This document shows, piece after piece, positions 44,723 to 51,933 of a stretch of DNA of 64,000 nt; the stretch's first letter is position 1, and each line of letters begins with the position of its first letter. The stretch spans positions 485,963 through 549,962 of the forward strand of contig NZ_JACSZW010000003.1 in the NCBI RefSeq assembly GCF_014472395.1, read 5' to 3'. This DNA comes from Pedobacter sp. N36a. GTDB lineage: Bacteria; Bacteroidota; Bacteroidia; Sphingobacteriales; Sphingobacteriaceae. The translations under genes and the position numbers were made by a program. Under the pieces are notes generated by a model that worked only from the letters and a program-made list of their open reading frames with translations, made no database searches and was not told the DNA's origin.

Positions 44723-45757
44723 TTAAAATCTGGCAGAAATATCTAGCAGATCTTTTGCCCTAAAGATAGTCGGATCGAAGTTGCCAATTTCATAATAAAT
44801 GATGGTTCGCTTTTCGTCTTTGCTCAAATGTTTAGCCAATTGCTCAGCCGCCTGATCTAAAAGGTCTTTATCAGTTTCTTCAAGTTTGAAAAGATCGCCG
44901 ATTTTGACATAGACCCCTTCTGTAAAAAAACTTCTACGGGCTTTAAATACATGTTTATTGGGAGTAGTTTCGAAATTATTGACATCAGACAGAATTGATT
45001 TGCCAATTTTTCCATATACCTGGATCACCTCGCTATTTCTAATGTGGATAGACCAGGAAAACAGGGGCAAGGCTATGTCTAATGGTAAAAGATATTTAGG
45101 AAGATGACTGATATAAGTTGCTGCATCTTTCGAATTATAAATGGAATTCGGGTCTTCCGGTTTCGCCGAAATTTTACCCATGTTATAGAACATCAACACA
45201 CCGCGATCTACAGGGGGAACTCCGGTTTTGATTTGGTATTTGACCTGGTGTAATCTAATGGTTGCTTCCAGACTTTTATTGCTAATGGTTTTGAAAGTTT
45301 TTAGAAAATGAAAGTATTTATCTTTTGTACTCAGGCTCCAATCGCAATCAAATTGTACGTGTTGGTAATTGAGTTTTTGATCAGTGCTAAGTTTGGATAA
45401 TAAATGCTGCGTATGTTCCGCCAGACTATCTACTCCCGGTAAGGTTAATTTTTCAAAAGTCTGGTTAGTGATGAAAATGACCGGAGTAACTTGCTTTGCA
45501 CTTATTTTTTGTGTGAGATTAATGACTGCTTCCGGGTAAGCCCGATTTTCTTTTGTATTCCATTTAATGTCAAAAAAACGGAGGTATAATTTATGACCTG
45601 CCGCCTTTTCTATAACCTCTTGCTGCGGTTGCGATAAGGAGAAGCTTTGTTTCCAATAGTAGAAAGCAGTATCGGCTTTGCCAGAAGGGGAGCAGGAGGC
45701 TAAAAAAGCAAAGCTAAGGAGCAGTAATAGGCGAAAAAGGAAAAAGGAGTACTTCAT
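44723..45757 (-). CDS. Hypothetical lipoprotein
   Basis: A 344-residue protein with lipobox LASC (Cys22). The mature domain contains LYLRFFDIKWN, TPVIFITNQTF, YQHVQFDCDWSLSTKDKYFHFLK and GVLMFYNMGK, alternating strands and helices that suggest a TIM-barrel fold of glycosidase type; no catalytic pair can be named. Function is unknown. It is 193 bases upstream of the large secreted protein on the same strand, so co-regulation is possible. Divergent from the Rrf2 gene. Confidence 0.72.
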   Translation of the reverse strand: MKYSFFLFRLLLLLSFAFLASCSPSGKADTAFYYWKQSFSLSQPQQEVIEKAAGHKLYLRFFDIKWNTKENRAYPEAVINLTQKISAKQVTPVIFITNQTFEKLTLPGVDSLAEHTQHLLSKLSTDQKLNYQHVQFDCDWSLSTKDKYFHFLKTFKTISNKSLEATIRLHQVKYQIKTGVPPVDRGVLMFYNMGKISAKPEDPNSIYNSKDAATYISHLPKYLLPLDIALPLFSWSIHIRNSEVIQVYGKIGKSILSDVNNFETTPNKHVFKARRSFFTEGVYVKIGDLFKLEETDKDLLDQAAEQLAKHLSKDEKRTIIYYEIGNFDPTIFRAKDLLDISARF

Positions 45758-45812
45758 GATTCATTCTGGTAGATGTCGCAAAGTTAAACTTATGTATGGA
45801 TCCAAAATATTT

Positions 45813-45843
45813 TTTGGAAATAACAATTATTCACTTACCTTTG
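45813..45843 (+). promoter_or_regulatory. Promoter of the Rrf2 gene (TTTG-N19-TACCTTTG)
   Basis: TTTG at 45813-45816 and TACCTTTG at 45836-45843 are 19 bases apart. The Rrf2 operator begins two bases downstream, over the predicted transcription start. Confidence 0.75.
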
Positions 45844-45845
45844 TA

Positions 45846-45866
45846 CTGTAATAAAAATAATTACAG
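45846..45866. promoter_or_regulatory. Rrf2 operator, site 1 (autoregulation)
   Basis: CTGTAAT-N7-ATTACAG is a perfect 21-bp dyad lying between the -7 box and the ATG of the regulator gene. Binding there would block initiation. Confidence 0.75.
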
Positions 45867-45867
45867 A

Positions 45868-46278
45868 ATGAACAACGCAAGATTTGCCATTTCTTTACAT
45901 ATTCTGACTTTGCTGGAAAAAGCAAAAGGTGATTTGTTGTCTTCTGATTATATCGCTGGAAGCATCAATATCAATCCCGTTCTGGTTAGAAAAGAATTGA
46001 TTAACCTTAGAAATCAGGGTTTTGTGGAAAGTAAAGAAGGTAAAAATGGGGGTAGTTTCTTGTCAAAATCGGCAAATAGCATTACCTTAGATCAGATTTA
46101 TACCGCTGTAAGGCAAAATAACTTATTAGGAACGTCTAAAAATGAGCCTAATCCACAATGCCCCGTAGGGAAGCAAATTAATCAGCATTTAAACTCTTTA
46201 TATGATAGCACTGAACAGGTTTTAATCCAGGAATTGTCCAAGAAAACTTTGGCTGATTTTAGCAAGCAGTTCATTTGA
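45868..46278 (+). CDS. Rrf2 family transcriptional regulator (YwnA-like)
   Basis: A 136-residue winged-helix protein: NNARFAISLHILTLLEKAKGDLLSSDYIAGSI, NPVLVRKELINLRNQGFVESKEGKNGGSFLS. It has the Rrf2 wing (GxNGG) but only one cysteine (NPQCPVG) in place of the three-Cys cluster of Fe-S-binding members such as IscR. It therefore resembles the YwnA/Rrf2 group that represses a neighbouring gene. The ATG at 45868 is chosen because the promoter and operator would otherwise be inside the gene. The downstream NAD(P)-binding gene carries the same operator. Confidence 0.88.
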   Translation: MNNARFAISLHILTLLEKAKGDLLSSDYIAGSININPVLVRKELINLRNQGFVESKEGKNGGSFLSKSANSITLDQIYTAVRQNNLLGTSKNEPNPQCPVGKQINQHLNSLYDSTEQVLIQELSKKTLADFSKQFI

Positions 46279-46294
46279 TTTTTTTTACCCATAA

Positions 46295-46315
46295 CTGTAA
46301 CAAATAACATTACAA
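46295..46315. promoter_or_regulatory. Rrf2 operator, site 2 (target gene)
   Basis: CTGTAAC-N7-ATTACAA has the same spacing as site 1 and agrees at 12 of 14 arm positions. It lies 22 bases before the start of the NAD(P)-binding gene. Confidence 0.7.
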
Positions 46316-46337
46316 TATATTAATTAAAATAGAAAAG

Positions 46338-46988
46338 ATGAAAGTATCATTAATTGGAGCAAGTGGCTTTGTAGGGGCACACTTATTAACAGAATTATTA
46401 AATCGTGGTCACCAGGTAACAGGGATGGTAAGAAATGCAGCCCATGTGAAGGAAAATAATGCAGCGCTTAAAGTGAAGGCAGTAGATGTCCTGAATACGG
46501 TTGAATTAGCGGAAGCGATTAAAGGGGCTGATGCAGTGATCAGTGCTTTTAATGCGGGTTGGACCAATCCAAATCTTTACGATGATTTTCTAGCGGGCTC
46601 AGAAGCGATTCAAAAAGCGGTGAAGGATGCTGGTGTATCTCGCCTAATCGTGATCGGTGGTGCCGGAAGTTTATTTATTAATGGTGCTCAATTGGTGGAC
46701 GGGCCTGATTTTCCTGCGGATTATAAGGCAGGAGCAACCGCTGCAAGAGATTACCTGAATGTGCTGAAAAACGAAGAAGCGATGGATTGGACGTTTTTTA
46801 GTCCGGCAATAGAAATGCACCCAGGAATTACCACTGGACGTACAGGGCAATATCGCGTAGGCACTGAGAGCCCAGTATTTGATGAAGCTGGAAGAAGCTC
46901 ACTTTCTGTGCAGGATTTGGCAGTTGCAATCGTTGATGAACTGGAACAACCTCAGCATATCAAACAGAGATTTACGGCAGGCTATTAG
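46338..46988 (+). CDS. NAD(P)-binding oxidoreductase, SDR-like (YwnB-like)
   Basis: A 216-residue Rossmann-fold protein: GASGFVGAHLLTELLNRGHQVTGMVRN binds the dinucleotide. ADAVISAFNAGW and RLIVIGGAGSLFINGAQLVDGPDFP are typical of the atypical SDR (NAD(P)H-binding) family that includes YwnB and BVR-B-like reductases. Its physiological substrate is unknown; such genes often respond to electrophiles or quinones. It follows the Rrf2 gene and has a copy of the same operator, so it is probably the regulated target. Confidence 0.85.
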   Translation: MKVSLIGASGFVGAHLLTELLNRGHQVTGMVRNAAHVKENNAALKVKAVDVLNTVELAEAIKGADAVISAFNAGWTNPNLYDDFLAGSEAIQKAVKDAGVSRLIVIGGAGSLFINGAQLVDGPDFPADYKAGATAARDYLNVLKNEEAMDWTFFSPAIEMHPGITTGRTGQYRVGTESPVFDEAGRSSLSVQDLAVAIVDELEQPQHIKQRFTAGY

Positions 46989-47201
46989 TCCGCCGATGAT
47001 TTCAAGTTTCCCAGATAAGAATAAACAGGTAAAGTATATAAGTGTCAAGGTCTTTTTCCCGGTAATGCAGTGCTGAACCAGGAGAAAGGCTTTTTAGGAG
47101 CGTCCTTTTCTTTTTTTTAGGATTAAGAGTTTTAAAGAGAGTCAGGGGTACTGGTGGAAATAATGACACTACAGTTACTGGATTTTCAACTGATATTGTG
47201 G

Positions 47202-47209
47202 TATTTTTG
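47202..47209 (+). promoter_or_regulatory. -7 box of the HPP gene
   Basis: TATTTTTG matches TAnnTTTG, 17 bases before the ATG at 47227. Confidence 0.45.
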
Positions 47210-47226
47210 CGGGGAATATATAAAGA

Positions 47227-47811
47227 ATGCCTAGAAAGATTATAAGAAAACATTACCGAAGAGCAAGGTATGTTTTGTACCGTGAGACCCTAATTGATGC
47301 CAAAGAACATATATTGACCTTTATTGGTTCTTTTATTGGAATTGGCTTAATTGGACTGTTGAATAGCCAATACATGGTAGCCAACGACAATTTATTCATG
47401 ATTGGTTCATTCGGCGCTTCTTCAGTATTGATCTATGGAATTATCAACAGTCCCCTGGCACAGCCTAGAAATCTGATTGGTGGTCATGTGATCTGTGCAA
47501 TCATTGGGGTAACAATATTGAAAATTATTCCAAATGAAGTCTGGATTGCAGGTGCTTTAGCCGTTTCCCTTTCTATTGTAGCCATGCAGATTACCAAGAC
47601 ACTGCATCCACCTGGTGGTGCAACCGCATTAATTGCAGTAACTGGTGGCGCTAAAATTAAGGAAATGGGCTACCTATATGTTTTTAGCCCCGTATTTACC
47701 GGCGTCATGATTCTGTTTTTAGTCGCCCTTGTATTTAATAATATGAGACATCGGCACTATCCTGCCAAGCCGATCTTTAGGAAAAGAAAGCATCCTAAGC
47801 AAGAGCAGTAA
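47227..47811 (+). CDS. HPP family membrane protein
   Basis: A 194-residue integral membrane protein with four hydrophobic segments (about residues 28-45, 58-75, 85-105 and 140-165) and the family-naming motif LHPPGGATALIAVTGG. FGASSVLIYGIINSPLAQPRNLIGGH precedes it. Some HPP proteins in cyanobacteria and plants take part in nitrite transport; no such context is seen here. N- and C-termini are strongly basic. Confidence 0.9.
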   Translation: MPRKIIRKHYRRARYVLYRETLIDAKEHILTFIGSFIGIGLIGLLNSQYMVANDNLFMIGSFGASSVLIYGIINSPLAQPRNLIGGHVICAIIGVTILKIIPNEVWIAGALAVSLSIVAMQITKTLHPPGGATALIAVTGGAKIKEMGYLYVFSPVFTGVMILFLVALVFNNMRHRHYPAKPIFRKRKHPKQEQ

Positions 47812-47898
47812 AACCTTTAAAATATAGACTGATCCTGAATTAGGTGATATTCCTTGATTGGGGGATTCGAGCTCATCTAGGAAAGCATTTTAGAAACA

Positions 47899-48633
47899 TC
47901 ATTTCATTTTTTTGATGCCCATAGCGTATTGCATTCCGCCCCAAAGGTGCTGTAAGAACAAGGGATCAGTATAAGATTCTGCAGTATGACCTAGTCCGGT
48001 ATAGAACGCCCTTCCTCCATCAAAATCGTGGTACCAGGCCATAGGATGCTGTTGGCCATTGCTGCCACCCTGATAACTGCTTTCCTGAAGGTTGAGTAGG
48101 ACATGGATCGTCGGGGAAATGTCCTTAAAATTATACCATTCGTCTTTTCTGTTCCATACTTCTGGTAAATGTGCCGTGGCAATGGTCTTCGCATCGATCA
48201 GTTCTAAATTTGCAAACTGCTGTGCAGGATGATGTAAAAAATAAGCACCAACTAACTTTCCATACCATGGCCATTCAAATTCTGTGTCTGTAGCCGCATG
48301 GACGCCAACAAAACCACGACCAGATCTTATGTAGGCTTCAAATGCTTTTTCCTGCTGCGGGTTCAATACATCACCAGTGGTATTCAGAAAGACAATCGCC
48401 GCGTACTGCTTTAAGTTTTGGGTGTTGAATTTTTGGGCATCCGTAGTCGTATCCGCTGTAAACTTATGGGCTGTGGCCATCGCTTGTAAAGCGGCAAGCC
48501 CTTCTTTAATGGAAGCGTGGTGAAATCCTGAGGTCTTAGAAAATATCAGCACTTTTTTTTTCTTAGCAAAGGCGCTGGAATTACTGCTGAAAGCGAAAAT
48601 AATCAAAAGGACGAAAATGAGGTGTCTATACAT
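47899..48633 (-). CDS. ThuA domain protein, secreted
   Basis: A 244-residue protein with signal peptide (MYRHLIFVLLIIFAFSSNSSAFA). The ThuA fold, similar to class I glutamine amidotransferases, shows VLIFSKTSGFHHASIKEGLAAL, YAAIVFLNTTGDVLNPQQEKAFEAYI, RGFVGVHAATDTEFEWPWY and GRAFYTGLGHTAESY. Related proteins are linked to sugar metabolism (trehalose utilization) and abound in sugar-degrading Bacteroidota. The nucleophilic cysteine of true amidotransferases is absent. The substrate is unknown. Confidence 0.9.
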   Translation of the reverse strand: MYRHLIFVLLIIFAFSSNSSAFAKKKKVLIFSKTSGFHHASIKEGLAALQAMATAHKFTADTTTDAQKFNTQNLKQYAAIVFLNTTGDVLNPQQEKAFEAYIRSGRGFVGVHAATDTEFEWPWYGKLVGAYFLHHPAQQFANLELIDAKTIATAHLPEVWNRKDEWYNFKDISPTIHVLLNLQESSYQGGSNGQQHPMAWYHDFDGGRAFYTGLGHTAESYTDPLFLQHLWGGMQYAMGIKKMK

Positions 48634-48895
48634 AATTAAGGAGCTTGAAGACTAATATATCATTTATACTTTAGAATACCTGAGCAGGTTGGGGAGGATT
48701 TTTAAGGTATAAAGACCTAAGTAGTCATCTTTTGCTTATATTTTTAGTAGTCTATTGTTTTTCGTCAAGAAATAATATTAATAATGATTTAATTTTTAGT
48801 AATAAAAGCTTGGTAAGCTGCTAAATAATGCAGTAGTTAGCCTTATCGGTAATCAGAGCGGTTACTGTTTATGAACCTTGATGAATCGTCAGTAT

Positions 48896-49234
48896 ATGAA
48901 GAATTTTAGAAATAGTGTTTACCTCACAGGTCTTGCAGGTGGAGATCCTACAGTGGTTAATTTTTCCGAGGAAAAAAAGGTAGCAAGAGTAAGTCTGGCC
49001 ATTAATGAGTTTTATAAAACCCAAAGCGGAGAGGCCGTTTGTCAGACGCAATGGATCAACCTGGTTTTCTGGAATAAGAAGGCCGATCTTGCGGAATTGC
49101 TCATTAAAAAAGGGGTAGGGATTAGTATCGAAGGAAGCTTAAAAGTGCAGGCCTATACCGATAAGTTAGGAGAACAGCGCTCCAGCACTGAGATCTTTGT
49201 AAACCAGCTCGAGCTGGTGACAGCAACTGAATAA
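48896..49234 (+). CDS. Single-stranded DNA-binding protein, short accessory form
   Basis: A 112-residue OB-fold protein: MKNFRNSVYLTGLAGGDPTVVNF, KVARVSLAINEFYKTQSGE, TQWINLVFWNKKADLAELLIKKGVGISIEGSLKVQAYTDKLGE. These are SSB core motifs. It ends QLELVTATE directly after the OB fold, so it lacks the flexible tail and acidic tip (DDDLPF type) by which housekeeping SSB recruits partners. It is therefore probably an accessory SSB. ATG at 48881 would add five residues; the internal ATG fits the family start. Confidence 0.88.
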   Translation: MKNFRNSVYLTGLAGGDPTVVNFSEEKKVARVSLAINEFYKTQSGEAVCQTQWINLVFWNKKADLAELLIKKGVGISIEGSLKVQAYTDKLGEQRSSTEIFVNQLELVTATE

Positions 49235-49250
49235 TGAAAGAAACAAAGCA

Positions 49251-49285
49251 TTTCGGATGCCCCTTAACCAGCATCCGAAATTTTT
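49251..49285 (+). terminator. SSB gene terminator
   Basis: A perfect 10-bp stem (TTTCGGATGC with GCATCCGAAA), 10-base loop and five T. It abuts the stop codon of the convergent receptor gene. Confidence 0.85.
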
Positions 49286-51347
49286 ACTTTCTTTTCAACT
49301 GCAAAGAAAGTCCGGCATAGTAGTTTCTACCTGCTGCTGCATTATAATAACGCCCGCCAGCTGCATTCAGATCGTTGCCGAGACTGTATTTTTCATTCAG
49401 CAGGTTGTCTGCTCCGGCAAAAAGCACCAGGTCAGATTTACCAAGTTTTAAGCCTTTCCAGCTTAGTCTGGCCTGAACAAGGTGGTATTTCTTGGCATAA
49501 GCGGTATTGGCATCGTTTAAAGGTAGGCTGGAAGTGTAATTGTGCTGTGCAAATACAGACCATTGTCCGGGGAAATAGCAATTAATGCTATTGATGAAGA
49601 CCTGCTTAGGAACACCGGTTAGCTGATTTCCGGAATAATCAGCGGTATTGTCTGCATATTGATTGAATCTAAAATGACTTAAAGTAATGGCATTATAAAA
49701 TTGTAAGCCACGTATAAATTTAGACGGATTAACCGGAACCAGCCATAAAGTGAAAGCGCTTTCCAGGCCCCATTGCTTGGTGCCGCCGGCATTGATGAAA
49801 TATTCATTTCCATTCTCGTTTAAACGTCGAACAATCGCATTTTGCAAACGGTAATAAAATCCTGTTAAGTCAATGTTGAACCTGCGGTTTGCACTTTGGT
49901 AACGAAGGCCGAATTCATGATTCCAGCCAGATTCTGGTTGTAAATCCACATTTATAATCTGGTCTGAAGCCCTGATTTCTGCTATGGTGGGCGGAGAGTA
50001 CCCCTTGCTGACTGTCGTCCGCAGGGCAAGTTCTGGGCTCAGTAAATAGGATAAGGCAATTCTTGGCATCAGCTGAAAATCAAAGCGGTTGGTTTTTTCG
50101 TCACTAGCTGTTGGAGCCATGCTTTGATAAGTGTATTGGTATAAATTGCCGCTTGCAGATAGCTCCAGGAGCCATTTGTTCAGGATATCAATGTTCAAAT
50201 GCGCAAAAGCGAAGTTTGAAGCTGCTTTTAATTTATCACTGGCTTTTAATGCAGCAGGTTGACCCATGTTATTGTTGTAATTGAGAATATCAGAGGAAGT
50301 TTGCGAACTTTCTAACCCAATATTGAACCTGTAATTCAAATTGGTGGTTTGTTTTTGGTATTCAAGGTAGGAGCGGAAACCTAAGGTCAGCTCTTTCCTT
50401 TTCTCATAATTGGTGATGAACGGGTTTTTGAAATCGGTATAAGAAGAAAAGAGGGAAACCACATGCTTCAAATGATCATTGATGATCCAATCATTGGAAA
50501 TACCGCCGAATAAAGTATTGCTGTAAATCCCAGCCTCTTGCTCAATGGCACTTTTCACTGCAGCAGCTGCTGGTCTGGAAGCACTGGGGCGATCCAGGTA
50601 TTGTGTGAGATCTAGTCCTCCAGGTGTATTGTAGTGCAAATCAGAATAGAAAATCAAGGCTTTTAGCTTGTTTTTCTTATGGTAATCAAGCTGCTGTGAA
50701 ATCTGAAAATATTTGCGGTCCATAGCACTATGGTCTCGATAGCCATCACTGCGCTGATAAGCCTGGGTAATGTTAATGTTGTATTTTTTAAACTGCTGTC
50801 CGGCAGACAAGCTCTGGCGAAAGGTGCCATAAGCACCGCCTTCCAGCTTTAGCATCGTGGAGACACTATCTTCACTAAGCTGCAGCGGTTGAATCAGCAC
50901 GACTCCTCCGGAGTTTGCACCATAAAGGCTACTTTGGGGGCCCTTCAGGATTTGAATGCGATTTAGGGCGCTCATTTCCAATGCATTCAGGTAACTATTT
51001 CCTCCGGCATCTGTCAATGGGAATTCGTCAAAATAGATTTTTACATTTCTTACCCCAAAAGGAGAGCGGAGCAAACTCCCACGGATAGATAAACGGTAAC
51101 TGCCTGGAGAGCGCTCTTCCATGCGTATTCCCGGAACAGTATTCATTGCAGATACAAATGAGCCCCCAGGTTGCTTTTCAAGCAAAGAACGGTCAATCAA
51201 ACCGATAGCTCCCGTCGCTCTTAATAATGGTTGTGTAGAAAAATAAGGTCTGATTTCTACCTCTTTTAATCTTTTCGTCGTATCCTGCTGCTGTGCAGCT
51301 GCGGAAAAACAAAGTAACACCAATGAAGCCACTATAAATATTCTCAT
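49284..51347 (-). CDS. TonB-dependent receptor
   Basis: A 687-residue outer membrane receptor with signal peptide (MRIFIVASLVLLCFSAAAQ). The plug domain has ALRATG-type start, GSFVSAMNTVPGIRMEERSPGSYRLSIRGS and IQILKGPQSSLYGANSGGVVLI. The barrel ends with GRNYYAGLSLQLKRK. No SusC-type N-terminal extension is present, so it belongs to the siderophore/vitamin-type group. Lack of a cobalamin riboswitch in the leader argues against B12. The ligand is unknown. Upstream lies a strong hairpin that could control transcription. Confidence 0.92.
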   Translation of the reverse strand: MRIFIVASLVLLCFSAAAQQQDTTKRLKEVEIRPYFSTQPLLRATGAIGLIDRSLLEKQPGGSFVSAMNTVPGIRMEERSPGSYRLSIRGSLLRSPFGVRNVKIYFDEFPLTDAGGNSYLNALEMSALNRIQILKGPQSSLYGANSGGVVLIQPLQLSEDSVSTMLKLEGGAYGTFRQSLSAGQQFKKYNINITQAYQRSDGYRDHSAMDRKYFQISQQLDYHKKNKLKALIFYSDLHYNTPGGLDLTQYLDRPSASRPAAAAVKSAIEQEAGIYSNTLFGGISNDWIINDHLKHVVSLFSSYTDFKNPFITNYEKRKELTLGFRSYLEYQKQTTNLNYRFNIGLESSQTSSDILNYNNNMGQPAALKASDKLKAASNFAFAHLNIDILNKWLLELSASGNLYQYTYQSMAPTASDEKTNRFDFQLMPRIALSYLLSPELALRTTVSKGYSPPTIAEIRASDQIINVDLQPESGWNHEFGLRYQSANRRFNIDLTGFYYRLQNAIVRRLNENGNEYFINAGGTKQWGLESAFTLWLVPVNPSKFIRGLQFYNAITLSHFRFNQYADNTADYSGNQLTGVPKQVFINSINCYFPGQWSVFAQHNYTSSLPLNDANTAYAKKYHLVQARLSWKGLKLGKSDLVLFAGADNLLNEKYSLGNDLNAAGGRYYNAAAGRNYYAGLSLQLKRK

Positions 51348-51404
51348 CACAAGCAAAGCTAAAATTTATACCCAAAGAAAGTATACACCTCGGTTAAGAA
51401 AACG

Positions 51405-51440
51405 TTACCCTCCTCTTATCACCTGATAACAGGAGGGTAA
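51405..51440 (-). promoter_or_regulatory. Strong hairpin in the TonB receptor leader (possible attenuator)
   Basis: TTACCCTCCT pairs with AGGAGGGTAA and, after a C-C mismatch, TTATCA pairs with TGATAA: 16 bp with one mismatch and a 2-base loop. On the minus strand it is followed by CGTTTTCTT, 57 bases before the receptor ATG. It lies in the divergent region with the acidic protein gene, so it could also be a DNA operator. Confidence 0.55.
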
Positions 51441-51510
51441 GCACATTTTATGGAAATAACCAAAAACAATTAAAGATTTAATAACGTTATGATGATATAA
51501 CTTGACCAAT

Positions 51511-51933
51511 ATGAGTACTGAAAAAAAGGATAAACTTCATCCGACAGACCTGGGAGAAACTAAAGATTTTGACAATTTATCTTATGATAAAGACAAAAAT
51601 AGCTTTGTATTTGATGTAAAAGGAGAAGAAAAAGATTACGACCACCCTTTACCTTATGATACTTCAGCACCCAATGGGGAAGATAGTAGTTCTTCTTATG
51701 ATGAGGCCAATCCTTATATCGGAAGCGAGTATAATGATGAAGAGCAAATTGGCGAAAACCTCGAAGAAGCAGGTATGCATATCGATAACGGAGAAATTGT
51801 TGTCCTTGCTCCAGAAGATGAATTGCTGGCAAGAACAGCAGAAGATGACCGTAAAGATCTTGATGAAGAAGGTTATCCCATCAATGATACTCCAGAATCG
51901 GCTAAAAAAATTAAGGGTTTACGTCAAGGTTAA
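51511..51933 (+). CDS. Hypothetical acidic protein
   Basis: A 140-residue, strongly acidic soluble protein (many Asp/Glu, few hydrophobic residues) starting MSTEKKDKLHPTDLGE. It has no signal peptide, membrane segment or recognisable domain and is probably largely disordered (SSSSYDEANPYIGSEYNDEEQIGENLEEAG). Its last 23 bases overlap the 3' end of dnaX on the other strand. A TTG three codons upstream is a less likely start. The function is unknown. Confidence 0.65.
   Translation: MSTEKKDKLHPTDLGETKDFDNLSYDKDKNSFVFDVKGEEKDYDHPLPYDTSAPNGEDSSSSYDEANPYIGSEYNDEEQIGENLEEAGMHIDNGEIVVLAPEDELLARTAEDDRKDLDEEGYPINDTPESAKKIKGLRQG

Noticed and set aside
51348..51510. Cobalamin riboswitch in the TonB receptor leader
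   Set aside because: No GCCACTG-type B12 box or long multi-stem structure is present; only one simple hairpin is seen.
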